Source of the DNA: Colwellia sp. 20A7
Lineage (GTDB): Bacteria; Pseudomonadota; Gammaproteobacteria; Enterobacterales; Alteromonadaceae
Reading direction: 5' to 3'
Assembly (NCBI RefSeq): GCF_009832865.1
Contig: NZ_CP047130.1
Coordinates: 930,001-994,000 of the forward strand
DNA length: 64,000 nt
The notes below the pieces were generated by a model. It saw nothing but the letters and a program-made list of their open reading frames with translations, was not told where the DNA came from and ran no database searches. The position numbers and the translations under genes were made by a program. This document shows positions 1 to 8,600 of this stretch, one piece after another (positions within the stretch are counted from its first letter, which is position 1; each line of letters begins with the position of its first letter).

Positions 1-921
1 CACGTTGAACCAATTAAGCAAGCGATTGCTTTTGGTTGTCATGTGTTTTCAGATAAGCCATTAACTGCCGATGGCAGTACTTCAAAAGAATTACATGAAT
101 TAGCTGTTGCTAAAGGTGTAAAAACAGCCTTTGCTTCAAGCTTTAGATACATGCCTGAAATATTGCATGCTAAACGTTTAGTTGCTGCTGGCGCCATTGG
201 CGAGCCATTAGAAGTTGAATGTATTTCACACTTTAATTTAGAGCGTGATATCCCGTTTGGTTGGTCGCATCGTCAAGAAGATGGTGGTGGTCGTTTAAAC
301 AATAACTTCACGCACATGATGTCGATTGTAACTTCGGTTGTTGGTGAGAAGATCTTATCAATTATGGGGGAAGTGCGTGACGATTTAGGCAAAGCGCCAA
401 TTGTGGAAGGTGTTCATAACTTTAAAACGCGTCGTGACTTTATTCCTGAAGATATTAATGATCCGTCATTAAAATGGGGCGAATCTAACGTTGAATGGTC
501 TTATAACGTGTTAGCACAGTTAGAAAGTGAGTTTGCTAAAAAACCAGTTTCGGTAATGTTCAAGCACGGCGGTTTACATCCTCGTTTTAATGAAGATCAC
601 ATTGTGTTTTACGGTAGCAAAGGCGCTATTTACATTAAAGGTCATTACGGTGCAGGTCCACTTTACTTATATGGTGAAAACAATGGTGGTGACGCTAAAG
701 AGTGGCTAGAGCAAGCATTACCTGCTGATATTGCCGCCGATATTCCTAATGTTGAAGGTGATACCGAGCGTAATTGGCGCTACCTTATTCGCGAAATGGT
801 TAAAGATATTGAAGGTGAAGACGTTCCTCCTTACCAAACCTTTAAAGAAGGTAGCCAGTATCAGCAACTTATCGACTTAATTCGTAAAAACGATTACTGG
901 GTAGACGTAAGCAAACTTTAA
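1..921 (+). CDS. Gfo/Idh/MocA-family oxidoreductase (5' end outside window)
   Basis: The reading frame is open from the first base, so this is the C-terminal part of a longer gene; the GTG at 43 is internal and not the true start. The first visible residues (HVFSDKPLT) match the 'G-x-HV-x-x-EKP' segment that ends the Rossmann fold of Gfo/Idh/MocA enzymes; the catalytic Lys of the family falls in this DKP motif. The rest is the alpha/beta substrate and dimerisation domain. Family members are NAD(P)-dependent sugar, inositol or amino-sugar dehydrogenases acting in the cytoplasm. The stop is 15 bp before a sodium:solute symporter gene, so the two are probably one catabolic operon in which the symporter brings in the substrate. 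The substrate cannot be named from sequence. Confidence 0.9.
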   Translation, partial: HVEPIKQAIAFGCHVFSDKPLTADGSTSKELHELAVAKGVKTAFASSFRYMPEILHAKRLVAAGAIGEPLEVECISHFNLERDIPFGWSHRQEDGGGRLNNNFTHMMSIVTSVVGEKILSIMGEVRDDLGKAPIVEGVHNFKTRRDFIPEDINDPSLKWGESNVEWSYNVLAQLESEFAKKPVSVMFKHGGLHPRFNEDHIVFYGSKGAIYIKGHYGAGPLYLYGENNGGDAKEWLEQALPADIAADIPNVEGDTERNWRYLIREMVKDIEGEDVPPYQTFKEGSQYQQLIDLIRKNDYWVDVSKL

Positions 922-936
922 TAAAAGGGCGATAAC

Positions 937-2697
937 ATGATCTATGATTACGCAGTAATAGCTGGTTACTTCCTTTTAGTTGTTGGTATTGGGTTTACCT
1001 TCAAAAAAATGGCAGCTAAATCAACAAGTGATTACTTTCGTGGCGGCGGCAGAATGTTGTGGTGGATGGTGGGTTCAACCGCCTTCATGTCACAGTTTTC
1101 AGCGTGGACTTTTACTGGTGCTGCCGGTAAAGCCTTTACTGATGGCTTTGCGGTAAGTTTGGTGTTTTTTGCCAATACCTTTGCTTACTTTTGTGGCTGG
1201 GCATATTTTTCGTATCGCTTTCGTCAAATGCGTGTTGATACACCAACAGAGGGAATTAAACGTCGTTTTGGTAGCCAAAATGAATTATTTTTCTCTTGTG
1301 CATTAATCGTATTCAGCTTTTTAAATGCTGGTATTTGGTTAAATGCTTTAGGTGTTTTTACCAGTGCCGTGTTTGAAGCTGATATCAACGTTACCATTAT
1401 TGCTACTGGCTTAGCTGTATTGTTTATTTCAGTATTATCAGGTGCTTGGGGTGTAGTTGCATCTGATTTTGTACAAACCTTAGTGGTTGCTGTGGTATCT
1501 ATTGCTTGTGCTATTGTTGCATTAGTAATGGTTGGTGGCCCTGTAGAGCTAGTTACTAAGTTCCCGTCTGATTTTATCATGGGGCCTGATATGAATTATG
1601 GTTTGTTATTGGTGGGAACCTTTGTGTTCTTTCTTGCTAAACAGCTTATAACCATTATGAACTTGAATGATTCATTTCGTTTTTTAAATGCGAAAGACTC
1701 TGACAATGCACGTAAAGCATCACTGCTTGCTATGGTATTAATGGGAGTTGGTAGTATTATTTGGTTTATCCCGCCTTGGGCATCAGCCATCTTATATCCA
1801 GACGCCGCGTTAGCTTATGCCGACCTTGGTAATAAAGCATCAGATGCGGTGTATTTAGTTTTTGCAAGAAATGCGATGCCTATCGGTACTGTCGGTTTAT
1901 TACTAGCGGCATTATTTGCAGCCTCTATGTCTTCAATGGATTCAGCACTTAATAAAAACTCAGGCATTTTTATTCGTAGTATTTATCAACCATTTTTAGC
2001 TAAACGTAATCGAGTTGTTGATGATGCGCATTTATTGAAAATGGGTAAAATCTTAAGTTTTATTAGTGGTTTATTAGTTATCGTAATGGCGTTGTTTTTC
2101 AAATCATTAAAAGAGCTTAGCTTGTTTGATTTGATGATGTCTTTCTCGGTAATGATCCAGGTACCTATTCTTATTCCATTAATCTTTGGATTATTTATTA
2201 AGAAAACGCCGTCTTGGGCTCCGTGGGTAACGGTAGTTATTGGCTTGTTTGTTTCTTGGTTCGTGATGAATGTACTGACCCCAGATGTGTTCTCTCGTTT
2301 TATTGGAATACCTGAGTTTACGTCAAGAGAAGCAACAGACATGAACTTAATATTAACCATAGGTGCACATTTAGTTATTACTGCCGGCTTCTTCTGCCTA
2401 ACTTCATTGTTTTATAAAGAAGAAAAAGATCAATATAAAGAACAAACAGATGAGTTCTTTAAAGACTTGGTTAAGCCAGTAATTGCTGATGGTGAGCAAG
2501 ACGATTATGACCGTCAACAACGTAATAAACTAGGCTCTATGGTGATGTACATGAGCTATGGTATTTTCATTATGACATTAATACCTAATCCATGGTGGGG
2601 GCGTTTAATTTTCGTTTGTTGTGCATTAGTTATTTTGGGCACAGGCATTTTATTGAAAAAAAGCGCGAGTCCAAAACAAGTTACAACACAAGTTTAA
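937..2697 (+). CDS. Sodium:solute symporter (SSS family)
   Basis: A 586-residue inner-membrane protein with about 13-14 hydrophobic segments. Residues about 33-65 contain the YFRGGGRMLWWMVG and FSAWTF-TGAAG stretch typical of the early helices of SSS transporters. The family couples Na+ influx to uptake of sugars, sugar acids, amino acids or inositol. A polar charged loop (about residues 495-530) precedes the last two helices. The start ATG follows GGGCGATAAC, and the gene sits 15 bp behind the Gfo/Idh/MocA dehydrogenase, so the cargo is probably the substrate of that enzyme. A rho-independent terminator follows at 2742-2776, ending the transcription unit before the lipoprotein gene. The family assignment is firm and the substrate is unknown. 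Confidence 0.9.
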   Translation: MIYDYAVIAGYFLLVVGIGFTFKKMAAKSTSDYFRGGGRMLWWMVGSTAFMSQFSAWTFTGAAGKAFTDGFAVSLVFFANTFAYFCGWAYFSYRFRQMRVDTPTEGIKRRFGSQNELFFSCALIVFSFLNAGIWLNALGVFTSAVFEADINVTIIATGLAVLFISVLSGAWGVVASDFVQTLVVAVVSIACAIVALVMVGGPVELVTKFPSDFIMGPDMNYGLLLVGTFVFFLAKQLITIMNLNDSFRFLNAKDSDNARKASLLAMVLMGVGSIIWFIPPWASAILYPDAALAYADLGNKASDAVYLVFARNAMPIGTVGLLLAALFAASMSSMDSALNKNSGIFIRSIYQPFLAKRNRVVDDAHLLKMGKILSFISGLLVIVMALFFKSLKELSLFDLMMSFSVMIQVPILIPLIFGLFIKKTPSWAPWVTVVIGLFVSWFVMNVLTPDVFSRFIGIPEFTSREATDMNLILTIGAHLVITAGFFCLTSLFYKEEKDQYKEQTDEFFKDLVKPVIADGEQDDYDRQQRNKLGSMVMYMSYGIFIMTLIPNPWWGRLIFVCCALVILGTGILLKKSASPKQVTTQV

Positions 2698-2741
2698 GGT
2701 AAACAAAGTAACTTAAAATATATTTTTATTGGATATTATTC

Positions 2742-2776
2742 GGCGCTACAAACATTATTGATGTAGTGCCTTTTTT
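2742..2776 (+). terminator. Rho-independent terminator after the symporter
   Basis: GGCGCTACA and TGTAGTGCC form a 9-bp stem (one G-T pair) with an 11-nt loop, followed directly by six T. It separates the symporter from the lipoprotein gene. Confidence 0.8.
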
Positions 2777-2863
2777 ATATAAAGGTTAGTTAAAAATAAT
2801 AGTTACAACAATATTTAAAGTAATAGTTGAAGTAAGAGTAATAAAATTTGGAGGGAGTTCCGT

Positions 2864-3736
2864 ATGAGGTTAACAACATTAGCAGCAGTACCTAAAAAGC
2901 TAACACGTTTGGTTTTATTATCAGGGGTACTATTATTTATCTCTGGTTGTGCGACTGAAAATCAGCAGAGCGCAGCGAAGCAGGCTGTACAATTGACTCA
3001 TGGTATTGATGATTCAGCAGGTGGTGTGTCTAGCTATATCATTACTACAACCAATGCGACCTATTACCTTGAAAAGGAAGGTGGTGGTTTATCAAGTATG
3101 CTAGATAAGGAAGGGGTTGATTGGATTGGTTTTCATAATGAAAAAGGATCAGGTCATAAAGGTGAATATCGTGGTTTTCCTAATGCCATTCATAAACAAG
3201 ACGGTAACTACTTTCATGCGCTAAATTCTGGAACAGATTTATCAACGTCGGTGATTGATATTGACACTAAACAACATGTTCGTATTACATTCACATCAGC
3301 AAACAAAAAGTGGGAAGGGCAATGGGATTTTTATCCAGATCGCTTAGATTTCACCATGAGTAAAGTGAGTGCTGGATACCAGTATTGGGTGCAGTATGAA
3401 GGTGTACCTTATGGCAAAATGGACGATACCGATTTTTGGTTTACCGCCGTTAATAACAAAAAGAACTTAATCAATGAACCCTTTTTAGATGACTTACCTT
3501 CGCCTGAATGGATAGCTTTTGGTGATGAAAAAAGCCCACGTATGCTTTATTTATTACATCATGAAGATGATCAATACCCAGACAATTATGTTAGTCGCCC
3601 TGACATGACCGTATTTGGTTTTGGTCGTAGTAATAAAGATAAATACTTACATACACCACAAACATTTTCTCTTGGTTTTGTAGAGTCCGTGAACTACGAG
3701 CAAGTAAAGAACGTTATTGAAAATATTGTTCAGTAG
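2864..3736 (+). CDS. Lipoprotein of unknown function, probably beta-rich
   Basis: A 290-residue exported lipoprotein. A basic n-region and hydrophobic core end in the lipobox LFISG-C at about residues 24-29, so signal peptidase II processing is expected. The mature part is rich in aromatic and Gly/Asn residues with alternating beta-strand-like stretches (for example around YYLEKEGGG, GEYRGFPNAIH and YWVQYEG), reminiscent of sugar-active beta-sandwich proteins found in polysaccharide loci; I do not recognise a named family with certainty. The ribosome-binding site GGAGGGAG is unusually strong. It is transcribed separately from the symporter by terminator position, but the context (dehydrogenase, symporter) suggests a role at the cell surface in the same sugar pathway. 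A short hairpin with a T run follows at 3768. Confidence 0.75.
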   Translation: MRLTTLAAVPKKLTRLVLLSGVLLFISGCATENQQSAAKQAVQLTHGIDDSAGGVSSYIITTTNATYYLEKEGGGLSSMLDKEGVDWIGFHNEKGSGHKGEYRGFPNAIHKQDGNYFHALNSGTDLSTSVIDIDTKQHVRITFTSANKKWEGQWDFYPDRLDFTMSKVSAGYQYWVQYEGVPYGKMDDTDFWFTAVNNKKNLINEPFLDDLPSPEWIAFGDEKSPRMLYLLHHEDDQYPDNYVSRPDMTVFGFGRSNKDKYLHTPQTFSLGFVESVNYEQVKNVIENIVQ

Positions 3737-3767
3737 TTGACTGAAATATAATTTAGGATGAAGAAAG

Positions 3768-3791
3768 TGAGGAGTTATAATTCCTCATTTT
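3768..3791 (+). terminator. Probable terminator after the lipoprotein gene
   Basis: TGAGGA / TCCTCA hairpin with an 8-nt loop followed by TTTTC, about 30 bp after the stop codon. The stem is short, so strength is uncertain. Confidence 0.5.
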
Positions 3792-4033
3792 CAATAAAAT
3801 AATTGAGTTAAAACAAGGTGTTAATTTGATAAAAGTTATTGAGAAACCTGAAGCCCCTTCAATATAAATAGCACTTCTGTAATAAATACGTTTAAATACC
3901 CCACATAAGCCAGAATCAATAGTGGCTTTTCTAATAAATACTCATTTAACAACACTATTTTAAATTCGAGCTTAGCTCAATAGGTAAGTGTTAATCATTT
4001 GAGTCGATACAGCAGCTAGATTAAGGATATATA

Positions 4034-4765
4034 ATGGTTATTAATACCATCTCAAAATTTTGTAAACTCGCGGTAATTCCTCTATTACTTGGCTTTCCTA
4101 TTGCGGTTGTTGCATATCGGTTAAACCTTTGGTCAATGGGAGTGTCTTTTCAGCTAATTAAATATACTGGCTATGTTAGTATTGCTGTGTTTTTAATCGC
4201 GATACTGGTCGCTTTATTTGCCTTATTTAAAAAACAGAACAATGTTGCTAAAACTTGTGCTGTCGTGGCTGTTTTATTAGCAATACCTGTTGTAGGGTTA
4301 TCTATGCAAGCAGCGAAAGGTAAGTCTTTACCATTTTTGCATCAAGTAAGTACTGACACCGTTAACTTACCTGCATTTGATGCAATTATTGCATTACGTG
4401 GCGAGAAGAGTAATCCGTTAGATTATGATCGTGAAAAACTCGAACCGCTGCAGCAAGCTGCTTATCCTGCAGTAAAACCTATTGTAAGTGCTCTTAATGT
4501 AAAACAAGCATTTACTAAAGCAGTTAACACAGCAATGAGTTTAGGCTGGGAAGTTGTTGCTAAAAATCAGGCTACCGGCACGATAGAAGCAGTAGAAACT
4601 ACTTCGTTGTGGGCGTTTAAAGATGATATAGCTATTCGTATTCAAATGACTGATAACGGTAGCAGTAAGATAGATTTACGTTCAATCTCTCGTGTTGGTG
4701 GTACCGATCTTGGTGCAAATGCCGAGCGTATCAAAAAATTCATTACTTTATTTACCCATCATTAA
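4034..4765 (+). CDS. DUF1499-family membrane protein
   Basis: A 243-residue protein with three N-terminal hydrophobic segments (about residues 12-30, 40-65 and 74-92) followed by a soluble domain. The soluble part matches DUF1499 as I know it: a conserved A-x-x-AM-x-LGWEVV segment, then IEAVETTSLWAFKDDIAIRI and a final LRSISRVGGTDLGANAERI motif, where Gly-x-x-Asp-x-Gly-x-Asn-A-x-R-I is the hallmark. The biochemical role of the family is unknown. The ATG follows AAGGATATATA. The gene stands alone: 297 bp of AT-rich sequence precede it and a strong terminator follows at 4788. Nothing ties it to the neighbouring sugar genes. Confidence 0.85.
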   Translation: MVINTISKFCKLAVIPLLLGFPIAVVAYRLNLWSMGVSFQLIKYTGYVSIAVFLIAILVALFALFKKQNNVAKTCAVVAVLLAIPVVGLSMQAAKGKSLPFLHQVSTDTVNLPAFDAIIALRGEKSNPLDYDREKLEPLQQAAYPAVKPIVSALNVKQAFTKAVNTAMSLGWEVVAKNQATGTIEAVETTSLWAFKDDIAIRIQMTDNGSSKIDLRSISRVGGTDLGANAERIKKFITLFTHH

Positions 4766-4787
4766 TCATGGTATAAATGGGACTATT

Positions 4788-4815
4788 AAAAAGCTATTGT
4801 TAACAATAGCTTTTT
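4788..4815 (+). terminator. Strong terminator after the DUF1499 gene
   Basis: AAAAAGCTATTG / CAATAGCTTTTT form a 12-bp perfect hairpin with a TTAA loop, and a T run on the 3' side. The A/T symmetry means it could also work leftward on transcripts from the Nudix gene at 4984-5532. Confidence 0.8.
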
Positions 4816-4983
4816 AACTGGTAGGCATGGCTGACTTACAATTATCTACAAAGAAGAAAGATTAGAACTAAAATCACAACAAACTCTTTGGAAATACTAT
4901 TTTAAATTAGGGCAGGTTAATACAATAATTTAATTGATATAATAACTATGTCTCCTATTTACTTCCTTCAAGCCTATTAACGA

Positions 4984-5532
4984 TTAATTGTTAATAATTT
5001 GAGCCTTAATTTTTTGCAATAAATATGTTTCCCGCTGAATTGATAGCCCTTGTTTTTTATCATTTTTAATCGTTTTGTTGTTATGTTGAATTGCATCATC
5101 TATTGATACCCAACGTACATGCATGCCATTTTTCACTTCATAGTATTCTAGCTTATTTTCACCTAACTGGTCAGCAATATCACAAACATAACAGTATGAG
5201 AGCATGTGCATAATCGTACAGTCAGGGAAGTGCTTTTGGCTATTATGTGGTCGGTACTCCTCGTATAACCCAAAAGGGTTTATATTGTTTATGTTCAGCG
5301 CACCAGTTTCTTCACTTAACTCTCTTTTTAAACCATCAATTAACGCTTCATCTTGGTCAACGCCACCGCCAGGTAATGAGTAGTCGTTATAGCGTTCAGT
5401 AAACATTAATAATATTTTATTATTTTTTATGACAATTGCTCTTGTGGCAATTCGAGTAAAGCTCTTGGGATGATCAGGTGTTAAGTTGTTTTCTTCAATT
5501 GAATGATGAATAACTCGTTTTAATAAATGCAT
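4984..5532 (-). CDS. Nudix hydrolase
   Basis: A 182-residue cytoplasmic protein. Residues about 56-78 carry a complete Nudix box: G-x5-E (GGVDQDE), seven residues, then RELSEETGA, matching GX5EX7REUXEEXGU with all metal-binding Glu residues present. Such enzymes hydrolyse nucleoside diphosphate linked compounds; the substrate is not predictable here. The segment before the box (residues 28-55, IATRAIVIKNNKILLM) is the usual first strand pair. The C-terminal third (YCYVCDIADQ and onwards) is ordinary for the family. It is monocistronic and leftward; the 448 bp upstream hold the promoter region it shares with the divergent gene at 5981. Confidence 0.88.
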   Translation of the reverse strand: MHLLKRVIHHSIEENNLTPDHPKSFTRIATRAIVIKNNKILLMFTERYNDYSLPGGGVDQDEALIDGLKRELSEETGALNINNINPFGLYEEYRPHNSQKHFPDCTIMHMLSYCYVCDIADQLGENKLEYYEVKNGMHVRWVSIDDAIQHNNKTIKNDKKQGLSIQRETYLLQKIKAQIINN

Positions 5533-5980
5533 AAAATCTCTAAATGGTTTTTCAAGTGGTTACGTTATTAATGCTTACTTTTAAGAAGGTTTTAAAATTA
5601 ATAGTATTTTAAATAAGTCCTATTTAAGGTGTTGCTATTGTACTTGTTAAATCAGGAATGTTGCTAATTTTTACAACTGATTGTGATGATAGGGGGAAGT
5701 ATAAATAGATACTCTCAAAAGTTAGTAAGATCAAGGAAGTCATTTTAAAGCAGGCGGATATAATCAATATTTTCCAGTTATTCATTAAGAAAATATTTAA
5801 TCTATTATATGTATTTCAATAAAAAATGTCCCATCTTCGGTTTTGGAAGTGCCACTTTATATTTGCTCATTGTTGGTGCTAATTCAGCGTGCTAGCCTCA
5901 GAAACGACAGAGAAAAGCTGTTATAAATACATGAAAGTGAGCACTACTAAACTAAAACTAAAAATTAATCGAGATATATT
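5533..5980. other. Divergent intergenic region (Nudix / dockerin gene)
   Basis: 448 bp, very AT-rich, no open reading frame of note. Its one clear feature is a pair of GTGCCAC-type direct repeats at 5828-5858, listed separately. Promoters for the leftward Nudix gene and the rightward secreted-protein gene must both lie here. Confidence 0.6.
5828..5858 (+). promoter_or_regulatory. Direct repeat resembling an AraC-type operator
   Basis: GTCCCATCTT (5828-5837) and GTGCCACTTT (5849-5858) are direct repeats exactly 21 bp apart, the two-helical-turn spacing common for AraC-family half-sites. The second copy is inside AGTGCCACTTTAT (5848-5860), repeated identically at 15874-15886 before the TonB receptor. 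It lies about 120 bp before the start codon at 5981. The candidate regulator is the AraC protein at 8601-9746; that link is inference. Confidence 0.5.
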
Positions 5981-7594
5981 ATGAGAAAAAATCTAACTTA
6001 TTTAAAATATTTTATAGCAATACCCATTTGTTTTGTCGCTAATGCTTTTGCAACTGAACCAGTCGCTTTTTTAACTTCACCTGCACAGTCTGAAATAACA
6101 GTTAATGTTGGCGATAGCGTTAAATTCCAAATTAATGCTTCAGATGCTGACGGTGATTTACTTGGCATCGATTGGTATGGAAATGGTGATACACCTTATA
6201 GCCAAATATGGTGGAATGTTGAAGGTGAACCTAACAGAACCAATAGCGTGTTTCATCGTGAACACACCTTTAATAGCGAAGGTATGTTCACGATAACGGC
6301 TCAAGTTTATGACGCTAATTATACTTATGCTCCGAACTTGGTATTTAATGTAACTGTTATCGGTGGAGTAACCAATACAACACCGTTAGTTATAAATACT
6401 TCACCAGAGCAGCATAGCGTTGTAATTAATGTGGGGGAATCAATAAATTTTGCCATAACGGCTAGCGATGTTGAAGGTAACCTTGCCGGTAGTGAATGGT
6501 ATGGTAAAGGTGATAACCCTTTTCTTCAAAATTTAAATAGTGCATCAGGCGACGAAAATACGGCAACTTTTTCACGTGAGCATACCTTTAATTATACCGG
6601 AAATTATAGTATTACCGGTTTAGTTTATGACGACCAATATTTATATACTGACGCCGTAGTTTGGGATGTTAGGGTTGATGCTGTGAGTGTTGACCATAGC
6701 GCAACAGTACCAAGTACATTAGGGCAACGCGCATTATATATTGATGATTTTGATGTGGTTCTTTCTTCAACAGAAAATACTGATAAATTATTAGCGCATA
6801 TACAAGCGCATAATATTACCAAGCTTACGGTTTATAACCTTCATACACAATTGCCGAGTAAATCAGCTGAAATATCTATGTTCATTTTTAATGCTAAACG
6901 ATTAGGTGTTACCTCGGTTGGTGCCGCAGGTGGCAGTTCCGTTGATTTTGACCGTGTTATGACATATCAGCATGACGATAATTTCCCTCATAAATTTGAT
7001 AGCTTATATTTAGAATATGAGTATTGGAATCATGATCCCGACGTGAACAACTTTGTTGCCTTGCTTGATCACATGTCTATTGTTGGCGACGATATGGAAA
7101 TTGAAGCTTATTTAGGTTGGTTAAACGAAGAAGATTATGCCCCGATAGCAAACCGTTTAGACAATTTATTTCTACATTGTTACGTGCAAGATCCAAGTAG
7201 TGCTTTTAGCTATTGTAAAGAACGCATGAAAAAATTTGGTGAATTAAATAAAAATATTAATATCTGGCCAATATTTAGTGCTGAATGGCGACCAACTAGC
7301 ACATGTGACAACCCACCATGGTCGGAAGAAGCGCTTTGTTTTATGGGGAAATGGCTTGAGTTAAATGGTATAGCAGACGCTGAAAACGTTTTTATGGAAA
7401 AATACAATACAGATAGTGGCATTTGGAAAAGTGGCTTAAATATTCCGGGCTTTTATTATTTTGCTTATACCTTTCTTGATGCTGAAGTTGGCTCTCCAGA
7501 GACACCTGATTACACAGAACTTCCTGTTTCAGTTCGTGGTGACTGGGATGGTGATGGCGATGTTGATATTATTGGTGTACGTGCTTTTATGTAA
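5981..7594 (+). CDS. Secreted two-Ig/PKD-like protein with TIM-barrel-like domain and truncated dockerin
   Basis: The 537-residue product has an N-terminal signal peptide ending near ANAFA-TEP (residue about 25). Two repeated Ig/PKD-like domains follow (about 26-125 and 126-230), each with the pattern TSP-x6-VNVG(D/E)S and a D-x-WYG-x-GD motif. Residues about 245-515 form a single domain with alternating beta/alpha character and acidic motifs (LYIDDFD, LYLEYEYWN), resembling glycoside-hydrolase-type TIM barrels; no known family is certain. The end, GDWDGDGDVDIIGVRAFM, is the first calcium-binding repeat of a type I dockerin. A TAA then stops translation although the same frame continues for a second dockerin repeat to 7714. 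The next gene is cohesin-like, which fits a dockerin role. A one-base change from CAA (Gln) to TAA would explain the stop. Confidence 0.75.
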   Translation: MRKNLTYLKYFIAIPICFVANAFATEPVAFLTSPAQSEITVNVGDSVKFQINASDADGDLLGIDWYGNGDTPYSQIWWNVEGEPNRTNSVFHREHTFNSEGMFTITAQVYDANYTYAPNLVFNVTVIGGVTNTTPLVINTSPEQHSVVINVGESINFAITASDVEGNLAGSEWYGKGDNPFLQNLNSASGDENTATFSREHTFNYTGNYSITGLVYDDQYLYTDAVVWDVRVDAVSVDHSATVPSTLGQRALYIDDFDVVLSSTENTDKLLAHIQAHNITKLTVYNLHTQLPSKSAEISMFIFNAKRLGVTSVGAAGGSSVDFDRVMTYQHDDNFPHKFDSLYLEYEYWNHDPDVNNFVALLDHMSIVGDDMEIEAYLGWLNEEDYAPIANRLDNLFLHCYVQDPSSAFSYCKERMKKFGELNKNINIWPIFSAEWRPTSTCDNPPWSEEALCFMGKWLELNGIADAENVFMEKYNTDSGIWKSGLNIPGFYYFAYTFLDAEVGSPETPDYTELPVSVRGDWDGDGDVDIIGVRAFM

Positions 7595-7714
7595 GCATTA
7601 CAAAAAAGAGAAGTTATCTATACTCGTTTTGATTTAAATGATGACGGTGTTATTAATATTTTAGATGTTCGTTCAATGATGGCCCTTTGTACACGTGAAC
7701 GTTGCGCGTCTTAA
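7592..7714 (+). pseudogene. Detached second dockerin repeat behind an in-frame TAA
   Basis: Reading on past the TAA at 7592-7594 in the same frame gives ALQKREVIYTRFDLNDDG followed by VINILDVRSMMALCTRERCAS and a TAA at 7712-7714. This is a second dockerin-type calcium loop (DLNDDGVINILDV) plus a short Cys-x6-Cys tail, so the intact gene would run 5981-7714. Either the strain carries a nonsense mutation, the stop is read through, or there is a sequencing error. There is no ribosome-binding site or start codon to express this piece alone. Confidence 0.75.
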
Positions 7715-7739
7715 CTAATTAAATAAGAGTACCTTACAC

Positions 7740-8300
7740 ATGAAAAAATATATTACACTCATAATACTTGTATTGAGCTTTTGCAGTAATGCTAATGCGA
7801 GTATCATTACTATGAGCTTATCTGAACAAACAGTAACACCATCAGACACCATTGAAGTACAGCTGTGGGCAAGTGAATTTGAAGAATTTGATGCTTTTAT
7901 GTTTGATCTTACAATAAGCTCAACATTATTTGAATATCAAGAAAGTTCTTTTGGTAGTGACTTGTTTATTTCAAATCCTTTTTCCTTTTTTGAAGTGAAT
8001 CAATATACTGAATATCTATCATTCTCTTTTGTAGATTTGACCCCAGTTTCAAACAGTTATTTTTTGTTAGCTAGCTTTAATATTATAGCGAAGAGTGTTG
8101 GCATAGATAATTTAACGTTAGAAAATACAGCTTTTTATCAGCCTTACCCTGCGACCCAAGCATTAAATATTTCAACTGAAGGTAATGCTTCAGTCCATGT
8201 TACTAACGTTGCTAAAGTTAGTGAGCCTGCAACATGGTTGATGTTTATTTTAGGTAGCTGGTTCTTAAGGAAAAATATAATAAATCATAATCAATTTTGA
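7740..8300 (+). CDS. Cohesin-like protein with PEP-CTERM-type sorting tail
   Basis: A 186-residue exported protein. The signal peptide (residues 1-20, ending NANA) is followed by a beta-rich domain (about 21-150) with the cohesin pattern: a start like ITMSLSEQTVTPSDTIEVQL, then FDAFMFDLTISSTLFEYQ (the 'gfqFdLsydpsvL' strand pair) and SYFLLASFNIIAKSVG. The C-terminus has SEPATW, a hydrophobic stretch of about 12 residues and RKN, the architecture of PEP-CTERM sorting signals that exosortase cleaves; no exosortase is in the window. It starts 25 bp after the end of the dockerin reading frame and is presumably cotranscribed with it. A matched cohesin/dockerin pair is the natural reading: this protein would display the dockerin-bearing one at the surface. 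Both domain calls are from pattern, not from a search. Confidence 0.7.
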   Translation: MKKYITLIILVLSFCSNANASIITMSLSEQTVTPSDTIEVQLWASEFEEFDAFMFDLTISSTLFEYQESSFGSDLFISNPFSFFEVNQYTEYLSFSFVDLTPVSNSYFLLASFNIIAKSVGIDNLTLENTAFYQPYPATQALNISTEGNASVHVTNVAKVSEPATWLMFILGSWFLRKNIINHNQF

Positions 8301-8600
8301 AACTAAAAAGATTATTGCCATGGTTAAAATAAGAAAGTGTTAAATTTTTTATATTAGCTATGGCTTTGTCATTTACGTATAGATTTAATTATATAAATAA
8401 GCAGAAAAAGACATTTTTATCGATATTGTTATTCATATTTACGCTAAAAAGAGCGAATAGTAGCGGTATTAAAAATTACTTTTATTTTTTGCTTATTTTA
8501 AAGTACATGCCTTGATTTATAAGTGGTTATACCTATAAATATTTGATAGTGTATGTACGAATTGAGATCTACCAATTAATCGTTAATAGAGAGTTATATA

